A stretch of 64,000 bases of DNA from Pantanalinema rosaneae (GTDB lineage Bacteria > Cyanobacteriota > Cyanobacteriia > Leptolyngbyales > Leptolyngbyaceae), in assembly GCF_050753385.1 (NCBI RefSeq), contig NZ_JBLZFZ010000024.1:33885-97884 (forward strand), written 5' to 3'. Below the pieces are notes generated by a model. The model was not told the DNA's origin. It saw only the letters and a list, made by a program, of their open reading frames with translations, and did no database searches. A program made the translations under genes and the position numbers. Of the stretch, positions 43,443-52,341 are shown one piece after another (position 1 is the first letter of the stretch; every line of letters begins with the position of its first letter).

Positions 43443-43724
43443 CCCTCATCCCCAACCCTTCTCCCCCAGGCGAAGGGAGCCAGATAGCTAATTCCCTCTC
43501 CCCAGGGCTACGGAGTACACACAAGTGATCAAATCTAGCCAAAGCACTAACGAACCGCCCCCCGACCCCCTTTCTATGATGCCGTCAGGCTATATTCTGG
43601 GGGAGCCGAACCATTCAAAGTCCCCCAGAATTGGGGGATTTAGGGGGCTAAAAGTCTCAAACGGAGTCCAGATTGACTTATGTATACACGGTAGCTCCCC
43701 AGGGAGAGGGCTAGGAGGAGGGTA
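43443..43724. repeat. Dispersed repeat family A, copy 3, apparently interrupted by family B
   Basis: The left part (43443-43510) begins CCCTCATCCCCAACCCTTCT. The right part (about 43690-43724) carries CTCCCCAGGGAGAGGG and GGAGGAGGG, resembling the other end. Between them lies a family B element (43557-43649). No gene is present in 43310-43784. Confidence 0.6.
43557..43649. repeat. Dispersed repeat family B, copy 2
   Basis: Contains TTCAAAGTCCCCCAGAATTG followed by GGGGATTTAGGGGG, with an inverted CTGGGGGA/TCCCCCAG pair. It matches the copy at 29041-29110. Confidence 0.7.
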
Positions 43725-43784
43725 AAATTTGCCACTAAAAAAATTACGATCTTTAAGATCTATTATTCGTAGCGCACTAATGTC

Positions 43785-45326
43785 ATGGAAACAGAAATTA
43801 TCGTTATTGGTAGTGGCATTGGTGGCTTAAGTTGTGCTGCCTTGCTGGCTCGGTATGGATATCCGGTGATTGTGTGTGAAAGTCATGCGATTCCGGGTGG
43901 GGCAGCCCATGCCTTTGAACGAGATGGGTTTACGTTCGACTCGGGTCCCTCGTTGTATTCCGGTATGTCCGATTCGCCATCACCGAATCCCTTACGGCAG
44001 GCGTTAGACGCGATCGGGGAAGATGTCACCTGGGCGAACTACGATACCTGGGGCTGTTGTTTACCGGAAGGCACGTTTGATACGGCGGTGGGAGCCGATC
44101 AATTCTGTGAGGTGTTGCAGCGCTTGCGGGGCGATCGAGCGGTGGCAGAATGGCGACAACTCCAACGGGTGATGGAACCCTATGCCCAAGCCGCGATCGC
44201 CTTACCTCCTGTCGCTCTCCGGTATGACCTGGGGACAATTTTCACCACCGGACGCTTTGTTCCGAATGTGTTGCGTTATCTGCCTCAAGTAGCGCAGCTA
44301 TCAGGAACCTTCGGGAAAATTATGGATTCAGTTATCCGCGATCCGTTCATTCGCAACTGGCTGAATCTCCTCTGCTTCCTGTTATCTGGGCTACCCGCCG
44401 ATCGCACCAATGCTGCCGAAGTTGCCTTTATGTTTGCCGATTGGTATCGCCCGAATGTGGTGCTGGATTACCCGATCGGGGGCAGTGGCGCGTTAGTGGA
44501 TGCCTTTGTCAGAGGGTTACAGCGGCATGGGGGACAAATCCTCCTGAATGCTCACGTTGAGCAGATTCTCGTCGATGGTAATCGAGCGATCGGGGTGCAG
44601 TTGCGGGGCGGCAAACAGATTCGTGCCAGTCGGGCGGTGATTTCCAGTGCTTCCATTTGGGATACGCTCAAATTTCTCCCTGATGGAGCGTTGCCGCGAT
44701 CGTTTCAGTCGGAGCGCCAAGCGACCCCTGCCTGTGACAGTTTCATGCATTTGCATCTGGGCATTGATGGGACGGGGATTCCCTCAGATCTGGCGTGTCA
44801 TCACATTGTCGTAAACGATTGGCAGGCAGGGATTACCGCGCCCCAGAATGTGATTGCAGTTTCGATTCCATCGCTGCTTGATCCCTCCCAGGCTCCCCCC
44901 GGCAAACACACGATCCATGTGTATACGCCTGCGAATGAACCCTATGCCCTGTGGGAAGGACTCGATCGCCGCAGTGAAGCGTATCTCGAACAGAAAAAAT
45001 TGCGCTCAGAAGTGATGTGGCAAGCCTTGGAACGGATTATTCCGGATATTCGCTCTCGCTGTGAAGTGACACTGGTCGGCACTCCCCTCACCCATGAGCG
45101 CTTTCTCCGCCGACATCGTGGCTCCTATGGACCTGCCATTCCGGCAACCCAGGGATTGTTTCCCAATTCCCGCACTCCCCTGCCGGGACTCTGGTGCTGT
45201 GGCGACTCGACCTTTCCCGGCATCGGCTTACCTGCCGTAGCTGCCAGTGGCATGATTACTGCCAATACCCTCTCACCCGTTCACAAACATCTGGAAATGC
45301 TCCGCGAAGTCGGTTGTCTACCCTAA
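43785..45326 (+). CDS. Carotenoid isomerase-like FAD oxidoreductase (phytoene desaturase superfamily)
   Basis: A 513-residue flavoprotein. The N-terminal dinucleotide motif is Ile-Gly-Ser-Gly-Ile-Gly-Gly-Leu-Ser (7-15), followed by Gly-Gly-Ala-Ala-His near 38 and Asp-Ser-Gly-Pro-Ser near 52. The C-terminal FAD region reads Gly-Leu-Trp-Cys-Cys-Gly-Asp-Ser-Thr-Phe-Pro-Gly-Ile-Gly near 468-481. This layout fits the CRTISO/CrtH branch more than the stepwise desaturases, so the likely role is cis-to-trans isomerisation or a related redox step on a carotenoid or other isoprenoid, at or near membranes. The exact substrate is not shown by sequence. No ribosome-binding site is evident before the ATG. 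Confidence 0.8.
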   Translation: METEIIVIGSGIGGLSCAALLARYGYPVIVCESHAIPGGAAHAFERDGFTFDSGPSLYSGMSDSPSPNPLRQALDAIGEDVTWANYDTWGCCLPEGTFDTAVGADQFCEVLQRLRGDRAVAEWRQLQRVMEPYAQAAIALPPVALRYDLGTIFTTGRFVPNVLRYLPQVAQLSGTFGKIMDSVIRDPFIRNWLNLLCFLLSGLPADRTNAAEVAFMFADWYRPNVVLDYPIGGSGALVDAFVRGLQRHGGQILLNAHVEQILVDGNRAIGVQLRGGKQIRASRAVISSASIWDTLKFLPDGALPRSFQSERQATPACDSFMHLHLGIDGTGIPSDLACHHIVVNDWQAGITAPQNVIAVSIPSLLDPSQAPPGKHTIHVYTPANEPYALWEGLDRRSEAYLEQKKLRSEVMWQALERIIPDIRSRCEVTLVGTPLTHERFLRRHRGSYGPAIPATQGLFPNSRTPLPGLWCCGDSTFPGIGLPAVAASGMITANTLSPVHKHLEMLREVGCLP

Positions 45327-45369
45327 GGAATGAGAATGGAATAACTTGAACAACTTCAATCTTTTACCT

Positions 45370-45441
45370 GTACGGGCGTGGCATTTGGCAAAGGCTTCTG
45401 GGGCGATCGCAAAGACTTTTTACCAAATGCTACGCCCCTAC
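45370..45441. repeat. MITE-like inverted repeat
   Basis: The arms at 45370-45388 and 45423-45441 are inverted repeats around GGGCGTGGCATTTGG and CCAAATGCTACGCCC, matching over 19 positions with one C-C mismatch and one G-T pair. The 34-base centre contains a HIP1 site. It lies between convergent stops of the flavoprotein and AAA genes. The same GGGCGTAGCATTTGG arms are familiar to me from other cyanobacterial genomes. Confidence 0.7.
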
Positions 45442-45457
45442 GCCAAATTGCTGTGGC

Positions 45458-47035
45458 TCATTCGGATGCCGATCGCGTTCTCTGCTTCCGCTTCCCTGCT
45501 TTGGTCGGTGGTTTAGTGGGATGCTTCGGTTTCAACGATCGCTGAGCTAGAGCCTGTTGAATATGCTGCATCCCCACTTTGGTTCCAGTCGCTTCGGCAG
45601 CAGCAAAAATGGCGGCTTCACGGGCGATCGCTTGGATTATCCCCCCTGTCACAGGGAATTGTTCAGCTAACCATTGCCAGTCAATTCCCTTCTCTAACGG
45701 CAGTTGGGTAGGAAAGGCTTGCTGCCAGAGTTGTAATCGACTCTCCCGATCCGGCAGCGGAAACGTCAAGACCTGATCCATCTGCTGTCGCCAACTCGAT
45801 TTCACGCTCTGGAGATGTTCAGTTGTGAGTAGCGTTATCCCGCGATCGCCCTGTCGCTGCTGCCAGAACTGCTGGAGTTGGCTGGGGGATAGGGGCGAAT
45901 GCCGTCCGAACCAGATATGAGCCGACTTCAGTAATAGAACGGTGGGGGCAGGAATGGCGATGTCACGTAGGAGTTGGGGGTAGGCGATCGGGTCAACTAA
46001 CGCTAAATCAACCGCAACTACCGAGGTTTGCAGCCTATGGGCGATCGCGTGAGCCGCTGTAGTCTTACCCGTTCCGGCTGCTCCGACCATTAACACCAGC
46101 GTTCCTAAGTGGGAATCCCCTGAACTAGCTTGAAAGCCCCACTCCTGATCTACCTGGGTTGCCAGTTGGACACGATCGCACAGGTGCTGGAGGTGAGTGC
46201 GTAACGCCGGAGGCAGAATTAAGGTTTGCCAGGGGTCGCCCAGTTGGGAAATATTGACGGGAGGGGGAGGCGTCCAGACGGGTAAGGGTAGATCCAGGGG
46301 ACGATCGTCCTCATACTCCAGCATGGCGCTAGTTTCATCCGGTGGTCTCAGGAGCGCTTCTAACTGATTGGCATCCGGTTGGTCTGCTAACAGATAGTTG
46401 ACTAAGGCATCAGATAACTTGACAGGACGGGCTAAAAACGGTTCTAGCTGAAAGGTTTGCACCTCAATCAGGTCATATTTCACCAAAGCAGAGTCTACGG
46501 TAAGACAATGACGGGCAGTGCGCCATTCGGCATCATTGCGGCACAGAATCCGCAAAATTAAATCCACCGTGGGCAACCCCGTTGCGGCGAACTGCTCCGA
46601 TTCTTGCAGGTAGTTATAAATTCGCCCATAGCGCCGACTGACTTCTGGAGCCAATGCCATTAACAGGAGATTTTTCTCAAATACCGATAGCTCCAAGCGC
46701 TGACAGAGGGAGGGTATCCCCAGTCTAATTCCCCGTTGCTGACTCACCTGGATCTTGGCATCCAGTTGTTGCTGATAGCTGGCTTTGCTGGGGGTAACTT
46801 TCCGCCGCCCATCTGCCGGAGAGTCGTAGGATGGTTCTCCGTCTAAATTCAGCAGTCCCTTCCACCAATGACTGGTGACGTAATCGGCTTTCGATCGTGA
46901 CACTCGCTCAACTTCTTTCACCTCTTTTCGTTGTCGGGCGACTGCCATAGCCAACACCCGATCGAGCCAGTTCAATTCAGCCCGTAAGTAGCTCCAATTA
47001 TCGAGAAACGGTTCGATCGAGGACTCGGTTGGCAT
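45458..47035 (-). CDS. AAA ATPase with N-terminal winged-helix-like region, atypical Walker B
   Basis: A 525-residue protein. Residues about 1-240 include a region (Leu-Ser-Val-Phe-Glu-Lys-Asn-Leu-Leu-Leu-Met-Ala-Leu-Ala-Pro-Glu) typical of the ATPases that accompany phage-tail-like injection systems. Residues about 285-490 are an AAA module with Walker A Gly-Ala-Ala-Gly-Thr-Gly-Lys-Thr-Thr near 318-326. Where Walker B normally ends in Asp-Glu, this one reads Val-Leu-Leu-Leu-Lys-Ser-Ala-His near 365-372, so ATP hydrolysis may be impaired. The C-terminus is Lys/Arg-rich. No injection-system structural gene is in the window. The ATG follows a 65-base pyrimidine tract (on the coding strand) without a Shine-Dalgarno. 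Confidence 0.8.
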   Translation of the reverse strand: MPTESSIEPFLDNWSYLRAELNWLDRVLAMAVARQRKEVKEVERVSRSKADYVTSHWWKGLLNLDGEPSYDSPADGRRKVTPSKASYQQQLDAKIQVSQQRGIRLGIPSLCQRLELSVFEKNLLLMALAPEVSRRYGRIYNYLQESEQFAATGLPTVDLILRILCRNDAEWRTARHCLTVDSALVKYDLIEVQTFQLEPFLARPVKLSDALVNYLLADQPDANQLEALLRPPDETSAMLEYEDDRPLDLPLPVWTPPPPVNISQLGDPWQTLILPPALRTHLQHLCDRVQLATQVDQEWGFQASSGDSHLGTLVLMVGAAGTGKTTAAHAIAHRLQTSVVAVDLALVDPIAYPQLLRDIAIPAPTVLLLKSAHIWFGRHSPLSPSQLQQFWQQRQGDRGITLLTTEHLQSVKSSWRQQMDQVLTFPLPDRESRLQLWQQAFPTQLPLEKGIDWQWLAEQFPVTGGIIQAIAREAAIFAAAEATGTKVGMQHIQQALAQRSLKPKHPTKPPTKAGKRKQRTRSASE

Positions 47036-47098
47036 GGAGGGGAGGAAGGTAGGGAGATGGAAAGATGAGGAGGTGGGGAAGGTGGGGAGAGGTGAGGG
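47036..47098. repeat. Polypurine tract in the leader of the AAA gene
   Basis: About 63 bases that are nearly all A and G on the plus strand, including GGTGGGGAAGGTGGGGAGAG. On the coding strand of the AAA gene it is a pyrimidine-rich leader directly before the ATG. Confidence 0.55.
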
Positions 47099-47107
47099 GA
47101 ATCCGGA

Positions 47108-47557
47108 TCAGGAACGGTTGACCTGACCCAGGAGGCGGATAAATTCCAGGGGTAAGCCATCGGGATCGGCAATAAAGGCAACTTCGTAAACTCGATCGCC
47201 GATCATTTGTTGTTCTGGTTCCAATAAGACCTTGAGTGGCTGGTAGCGATCGGGATGGGTTTGTACCTGGTGAGCAAATTGGTGTTTGAGTGTGGTGAGC
47301 CAGGTCGGGAGATCGCTGGCAGTTTCAGTCAGATCAAACGATAGGTGATAGTAGCCCACGTAATGTTCATCCCCAAAGGGATCGGGGGCTGGGTGAGGTT
47401 CTGGGATCTGAATCAGTTCAATCCGTCCATTCAGACCTTCCATCCAACATGCCAGGGTGTACCCCGTAGTAAACCGCTCGTTGACGACAAAGCCCAATTG
47501 TTCGTAGAACGCGATCGCACGATGAATATCAGCAGTCCGAATAGAGGCGTGATGCAT
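47108..47557 (-). CDS. VOC/glyoxalase-fold protein
   Basis: A 149-residue protein of the vicinal oxygen chelate superfamily. It begins Met-His-His-Ala-Ser-Ile-Arg-Thr-Ala-Asp near the first strand and has Phe-Tyr-Glu-Gln-Leu-Gly-Phe. Candidate metal ligands are His at 3, Glu in Arg-Ile-Glu-Leu-Ile, His in Tyr-His-Leu-Ser-Phe, and the closing Glu in Pro-Leu-Glu-Phe-Ile. The pattern resembles lactoylglutathione lyase, but substrate cannot be assigned. The frame extends upstream to 47653, but that part covers the petF terminator, so 47557 is the start used. Confidence 0.87.
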   Translation of the reverse strand: MHHASIRTADIHRAIAFYEQLGFVVNERFTTGYTLACWMEGLNGRIELIQIPEPHPAPDPFGDEHYVGYYHLSFDLTETASDLPTWLTTLKHQFAHQVQTHPDRYQPLKVLLEPEQQMIGDRVYEVAFIADPDGLPLEFIRLLGQVNRS

Positions 47558-47643
47558 GAACTGGCAAAGGTAGCTTACCTGTATTATTGCAAGGATTATC
47601 GGCGATCGGCTTGCCGGGGCTAGACTTACCCCCCGTAAACAAA

Positions 47644-47674
47644 AACACCCCACGGCGATAAACCGTGAAGTGTT
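47644..47674 (-). terminator. Terminator downstream of petF
   Basis: On the minus strand AACACTTCACGG, a 7-base loop and CCGTGGGGTGTT pair fully if two G-U pairs are allowed, followed by a T-rich run (TTTTTGTTT). It lies about 100 bases past the petF stop. Confidence 0.75.
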
Positions 47675-47772
47675 GCGGTAAAAACTGCTTGGTGAAGCAT
47701 CTATCGAATGACCAATTCTCCAGGCTAATCAAGCGCACTAGAGAATAGTAATCGTTCCCTGCCAGAAGGGAA

Positions 47773-48072
47773 TTAGTAAAGGGCTTCCTCTTGGTGAGTT
47801 AGGATGGTGCAGTCGGAGGTGGGATAAGCCACACAGGTCAGCACATAGCCAGCTTCGATTTGATCATCATCCAGGAAAGATTGATCGGATTGATCAACCG
47901 TACCAGCGCTGATTTTGCCAGCACAGGTGGAGCAAGCACCAGCGCGGCAGGAATAGGGTAGGTCAATGCCTTGCTCTTCAGCCGCGTCGAGAATGTACTC
48001 GTCATCGGGAACTTCGATCGTGGTATTCAGCCCTTCGGCTTCGTTGATTAAGGTGACCTTGTAAGTTGCCAT
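47773..48072 (-). CDS. petF: Plant-type [2Fe-2S] ferredoxin
   Basis: A 99-residue ferredoxin. The four cluster cysteines are in the classic Cys-x4-Cys-x2-Cys...Cys arrangement: Cys-Arg-Ala-Gly-Ala-Cys-Ser-Thr-Cys-Ala near 42-50 and Leu-Thr-Cys-Val-Ala-Tyr near 78-83. It accepts electrons from photosystem I and supplies FNR, nitrite reductase, thioredoxin reductase and others. Length and the C-terminal Glu-Glu-Ala-Leu-Tyr are typical of the main photosynthetic ferredoxin. Its leader contains a 10-bp hairpin and a terminator follows, so it is monocistronic. Confidence 0.96.
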   Translation of the reverse strand: MATYKVTLINEAEGLNTTIEVPDDEYILDAAEEQGIDLPYSCRAGACSTCAGKISAGTVDQSDQSFLDDDQIEAGYVLTCVAYPTSDCTILTHQEEALY

Positions 48073-48136
48073 GCAGTGATCCTCTCTTCTCTATAGTTGG
48101 AAACAGCACTTAAAAACTCATCAAGAAGCAGAATCT

Positions 48137-48160
48137 GTAGCGCTTTCAGCGAAAGCCTAC
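48137..48160 (-). promoter_or_regulatory. Hairpin in the petF leader
   Basis: GTAG-C-GCTTTC (48137-48147), loop AGC, and GAAAGC-CTAC (48151-48160) form a 10-bp stem with a one-base bulge, about 65 bases upstream of the petF start. The surrounding 384-base spacer (48073-48456) has no gene. If transcribed it could affect ferredoxin mRNA stability; it could also be an operator. Confidence 0.45.
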
Positions 48161-48456
48161 CGGATTCATCAGCTTCACTTTTGATACTACGAGAAAAACA
48201 TCCTTTTCGGACTGTAAATCCCGATTGGGACGAATGGGATTCGTAATGAATACTGTCGATTTAATCTGCTTATCTTATATAACACCCATTAACCCCAGGT
48301 TAATGATCGACTCAAATCCTTGCTATAACTGCAATACAGCCTCTAAATGAGGTGGAATAACTCGACCATAGATTTATCTAATAGTTCTAATCAAACTTAT
48401 CAGTAATCCCTTAGTGCCCCCTACATGGGGCTGAAAAAGATCTAAGAGTTCGATCG

Positions 48457-50559
48457 TCAATCAGGAGCTAACGGCAATTCCAGGGTAAAGCAAGTCTGGT
48501 GATTGCCACTTTTGACCCGAATGCTGCCCCCCAGATGGTGAACCAGTTTTTGTACCAGAGCGAGTCCTAAACCAGTACCACCCTGTTTCCAGGGATCGGC
48601 ATTTGGCACTCGGTAAAACTTGTCAAAGATGCGGGGAATTTCTTCGAGGGGAATTTCGGTATGGGAGTTGCAAACATCCAGACAAATGCCAAGATTGGTG
48701 CGCCAGACGGTTAGCGTAATCACTGCCTCGGCGGGACTATATTTACAAGCATTACCGAGTAGTTCAATCAGAACTCGTTCGAGGCTGGCTGGATCGGACA
48801 TCAGCCGAGGCAATTTAGCCGGTAGGTTGACTTGTAGATATTGGTGATGCCGATCGATCTGCTCATCAAAAGATTCCACTAATTGAGTTAGCCAGGGTTG
48901 AAGGTCAATCTCGCTGACTGTGAGAGGTTGTTCGCCTGCTTCCAGGCGTTGTAACTCCAGTAAATCGTTAATCAAACTGATCTCTCGTTCACATTGCTCA
49001 TGCAGGATTTGTAGATAATGGCTGGCTTTGTCTAATGGTAGGGGATTGTTCTTCAGTGCCAATGTCAGCATCAGAATTGCCATTTTCATACTGGCAACTG
49101 GAGTGCGTAACTCATGGGAGACGGTACTGAGGAAATCATCCTTGAGGCGATTGAGTTTTTCCAGTTCTTCAACCTGGGTACGGGCAGCCTGGTAGAGCCG
49201 CGCTTGCCGAATCGCGATCGCGCATTGACTGGCTACTTGTCTGACCAGATTAATTTCCGCTTCGCTAAAGACCCGCGTGGTTTGGTGAATCACTACCAGA
49301 TAGCCGATCGCCCCTGCTTCGCCCGCCCAGATTGGATCACGACAGGGAGAGGCGGTTGCTGTTTGATGGGAGGATGGGGTTGGGCATAAAGCGGCTACCT
49401 CTAGAAAAATTGGGCACAGTAGCTTAGCCGTCAAGTGGTGAAACAGATCGGGACAGGCAAGATCCCCCGTTTGTGTGGATTGTAGTAATGTGCGGTTGCC
49501 GTCATACGCCTGAAATAAGTTGCCCTGAAGGAGGTGCTCATGAACTTTAGGCGTATCCGTCACCGACAACACTTGCCCGATCGCCGACCCTAAATGGGCA
49601 GAGGTCGCCTCATAACAGATGGTTGCCGTAGTGCGATCGAGATTGTAGAGCGTGGCACAACAGTAATCCACAGCTAACACATGGGCTAAGGCTTCCACCG
49701 CGACCTGAAAAATGTGGCTTTCATCTAACGAGGCATGAATGCGATCGGTAATTCGCTTCAGCACTTCGGCAAAATTGAGCGACTGTTGCAGTTGGCGGGT
49801 GCGTTCTTGTACCTGTTGTTCCAGATCACGATTTAACCGTTGCACCTGTTGATGCAGTTCTGATTGCTGAATCGCGATCGCGGCTTGCGTGGCTAACTCT
49901 TGCAAGGTTTCAATTTCCAGGGGATGCCAGTAGCGGGATGACTGACACTGTTGTGCAATCAATAATCCCCATAAAGCGCTGGCTTCGGGTGGGTTGGCAT
50001 CGGTCAGTGCCGATGATTCAGAACTATGGGTTAAGGCTTGCAAGGGCTGAATGATCGGCAAGACGAGATTCGCCCTGACCTGGAACTGCGTCAGTAACTC
50101 CAGATAACAGGGGGACAGGTGGGCATCATAGACATCTGCGATCGTCTGTATCCGTCCCTGACGGTAGGCTTGCCAATAGGTTTCGGCAAAACACGGATCG
50201 CGAATGGTTGTGCCCAGCATGGCATTCCACCCCGGAGCGACTGACTCGACAGCGACACAGCCCGACTGATGATCGTCAAACCGCAGGATTAATACTCGAT
50301 CGGTTTGCAGAAACTGCCGCACATCCTCGACCGTAGTCGTGAGAATTTTTTCCAGATCTAACGATCGGTGAATCCGTTGGGCGATGCGACTGATTAAATG
50401 GTCATAGTCTGTGGGTTGCCATAATCCCATAGCGGAGTGCGATCGGGATTGACACCGACAATCACCAGCGTGATACGTTGAGCTGGCATCCTTCAGGGCT
50501 ACCTCAACCGCCAGGGCTTGCTCGTACTGTTTTTCTTGCTCAGGTCGGGGAACGTCCAC
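48457..50559 (-). CDS. Double-GAF sensor histidine kinase
   Basis: A protein of about 700 residues without membrane segments. A first GAF domain (about 50-235; Thr-Asp-Arg-Val-Leu-Ile-Leu-Arg-Phe-Asp-Asp) is followed by a coiled coil (about 235-265), a second GAF (about 270-455), HisKA with His in Val-Ser-His-Glu-Leu-Arg-Thr-Pro-Val near 483, and HATPase (about 585-695; Gly-Gly-Thr-Gly-Leu-Gly-Leu-Ala). The first GAF has the style of phytochrome/cyanobacteriochrome-like GAFs, but no Cys in a clear bilin-attachment context is evident to me. The frame opens at 50598; the GTG at 50559 is used because AGGAGA lies 9 bases upstream. No regulator is adjacent. Confidence 0.88.
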   Translation of the reverse strand: MDVPRPEQEKQYEQALAVEVALKDASSTYHAGDCRCQSRSHSAMGLWQPTDYDHLISRIAQRIHRSLDLEKILTTTVEDVRQFLQTDRVLILRFDDHQSGCVAVESVAPGWNAMLGTTIRDPCFAETYWQAYRQGRIQTIADVYDAHLSPCYLELLTQFQVRANLVLPIIQPLQALTHSSESSALTDANPPEASALWGLLIAQQCQSSRYWHPLEIETLQELATQAAIAIQQSELHQQVQRLNRDLEQQVQERTRQLQQSLNFAEVLKRITDRIHASLDESHIFQVAVEALAHVLAVDYCCATLYNLDRTTATICYEATSAHLGSAIGQVLSVTDTPKVHEHLLQGNLFQAYDGNRTLLQSTQTGDLACPDLFHHLTAKLLCPIFLEVAALCPTPSSHQTATASPCRDPIWAGEAGAIGYLVVIHQTTRVFSEAEINLVRQVASQCAIAIRQARLYQAARTQVEELEKLNRLKDDFLSTVSHELRTPVASMKMAILMLTLALKNNPLPLDKASHYLQILHEQCEREISLINDLLELQRLEAGEQPLTVSEIDLQPWLTQLVESFDEQIDRHHQYLQVNLPAKLPRLMSDPASLERVLIELLGNACKYSPAEAVITLTVWRTNLGICLDVCNSHTEIPLEEIPRIFDKFYRVPNADPWKQGGTGLGLALVQKLVHHLGGSIRVKSGNHQTCFTLELPLAPD

Positions 50560-50869
50560 TACGCCATATCTCCTCTCAGAAACTATCTGCCAGCGCATCC
50601 ATCCAGGTCGGGCTTAACACGGGGATGGCAGGGCAGAAACTTTGCCCAACAAGGGCTGAAGCGGGTGAGTGGGGCAACAGTTCGCGATCGCTCCGGTCAT
50701 ACCAGGTAATCCTGTATACCTCACTCATCTCAGTGTTCCCAGACCCAATCTGTAACCAGCGAGACAGTTACATAGCTACACAGTTGCTTCGGTGTTACCA
50801 AAATTCAGGTTTTGCCAATGATGGTTGCATCACCATCGCTGGTCTAGAATCGCCCTGGTGGTCGAGCCG

Positions 50870-51988
50870 TTAGCCAATTCCGGGAATTAATCCGCCACTG
50901 AGGCGCTTCATAATCCGTCCAGCGACATCGGAGTAGCGGATCTGACCACACAAAAACTGTCCGATCCGCTCGGCAGCCGTAGGTCGCTTCAGCAACTTGT
51001 AGCCCAGCCCCGGAAACTGATAGAACAAGCCGGAGATCCGCTGTGCCCAGACCAAATCAGAGCCAATCTCTCGGTTAATTGTCTGGGTGTAGTCTGCCAG
51101 AGCGTTAGCATTGCCAGCCAGGGCTTGGTCGATCGCGGCGGCAGCTTGTACCCCCGTATAAATCGATGGACGAATGCCCTCGCCAGTAATCGGATCAACC
51201 ACGCAGGCGGCTTCGCCCACGAGAACTGCCTGTTGGGTATGCAGCGGTTGTTCACCATCCCAGACGCAAATTGAGTATTCCTGAGGTGCTTGAGTCACCT
51301 GAATCCCGGTTTTGCTGGCATACTCTAGCAGCAACTTGTGTAAATCTGCCGACTTGCCGCCTCGGAGGGTCGCGGCACTAATAGAACATCCATTGGATTT
51401 CGGGAAACTCCAGATAAACCCATTTTTAACCATGCCAAATTCAAACCGAGCGGTATGATTGCCCTGCGGATCATTGCCTTCTAGGGTGAATCCCTGCCGT
51501 CGTTTGCTGGCTTTAAAGCCTAACCATTGACTCATCGGACCGTCGGCACCATCTGCGGCAATCAGGTAGCGACCTTCAACACTGCCATTGCTGGTATTGA
51601 TTTGCCAGCGATCGCCCTTAAACTCAATCCCAGTGGCTGCTGTATTTTCCCGCAGTTCTGCGCCCTGTTGTTGTGCCTGTTGTACCAAAAAGTGATCGAA
51701 GGCATCTCGTTTCACCATCCACATCGGTTCGGGGGTGGTCAGATAAGCATCGATCGGATCCCCCAGCTTCCAGGTGAACTGCACGTTTTTCACGGTTTGA
51801 TCCACGACGGGGCTGAAGTCGAACTCAAACCACTGTGACACGGTAGACGGCACCCCCCCACCACACGGCTTATACCGGGGGAGAGAATGCTTTTCTAGAA
51901 GCAGGACTGAGCGACCGCGCTTCGCCAAGTGATAGGCGGCTGACGCACCCGCAGGTCCCGCTCCTACAACAATACAGTCGAATATCAT
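50870..51988 (-). CDS. Geranylgeranyl reductase family FAD oxidoreductase
   Basis: A 372-residue flavoprotein. The N-terminal FAD motif is Val-Gly-Ala-Gly-Pro-Ala-Gly-Ala-Ser-Ala (8-17), Lys-Pro-Cys-Gly-Gly-Gly follows near 41-46, and Gly-Glu-Ala-Ala-Cys-Val-Val-Asp-Pro-Ile-Thr-Gly-Glu-Gly-Ile-Arg lies near 263-278. The family reduces isoprenoid chains; the chlorophyll-pathway enzyme ChlP belongs here but is somewhat longer, so a different prenyl substrate is possible. It may associate with membranes through its hydrophobic C-terminus. GGAGAACCTGGC precedes the ATG. Confidence 0.85.
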   Translation of the reverse strand: MIFDCIVVGAGPAGASAAYHLAKRGRSVLLLEKHSLPRYKPCGGGVPSTVSQWFEFDFSPVVDQTVKNVQFTWKLGDPIDAYLTTPEPMWMVKRDAFDHFLVQQAQQQGAELRENTAATGIEFKGDRWQINTSNGSVEGRYLIAADGADGPMSQWLGFKASKRRQGFTLEGNDPQGNHTARFEFGMVKNGFIWSFPKSNGCSISAATLRGGKSADLHKLLLEYASKTGIQVTQAPQEYSICVWDGEQPLHTQQAVLVGEAACVVDPITGEGIRPSIYTGVQAAAAIDQALAGNANALADYTQTINREIGSDLVWAQRISGLFYQFPGLGYKLLKRPTAAERIGQFLCGQIRYSDVAGRIMKRLSGGLIPGIG

Positions 51989-52341
51989 GCCAGGTTCTCC
52001 CCAAGGTGTACCAGTCTTTCAGTAATATACGATCGCCAACCAAACTTTAGCGATCTATCCATAGAAATGAGGTCAGCATCTCTACTGATTCAGAGGCTCA
52101 AATGGCTCAATTCCTCATATCCATTCTCCGCACTTCTGCTGATTTAGCTTAATTGGCTCTACTAATTTTCGGCTGCCAATTCAGGAAACTTCACGAATTT
52201 ATTGCGGAGAGATCACCATAGGATTAAGAAAAACTGTGACCTGATGCGCGACTATTCCAGTTGATGTAACTGCCACAAGAAAAGGATTCATGAATTGCAC
52301 GGAGTACAACTTTTTCTACACATCATAGGATTAGATATAAA
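51989..52341. other. Divergent intergenic region
   Basis: About 350 AT-rich bases between the reductase-family gene and the leader of the 56-residue gene. No open frame was recognised. A TATAAA at about 52336-52341 just before the structured leader could be a -10 element. Confidence 0.4.

Noticed and set aside
45458..47035. Contractile injection system locus
   Set aside because: Only the ATPase resembles this system; no sheath, tube, spike or baseplate gene is present in the window.
47558..47653. Longer N-terminus of the VOC protein
   Set aside because: The extra frame overlaps the petF terminator hairpin and adds residues not seen in the fold.
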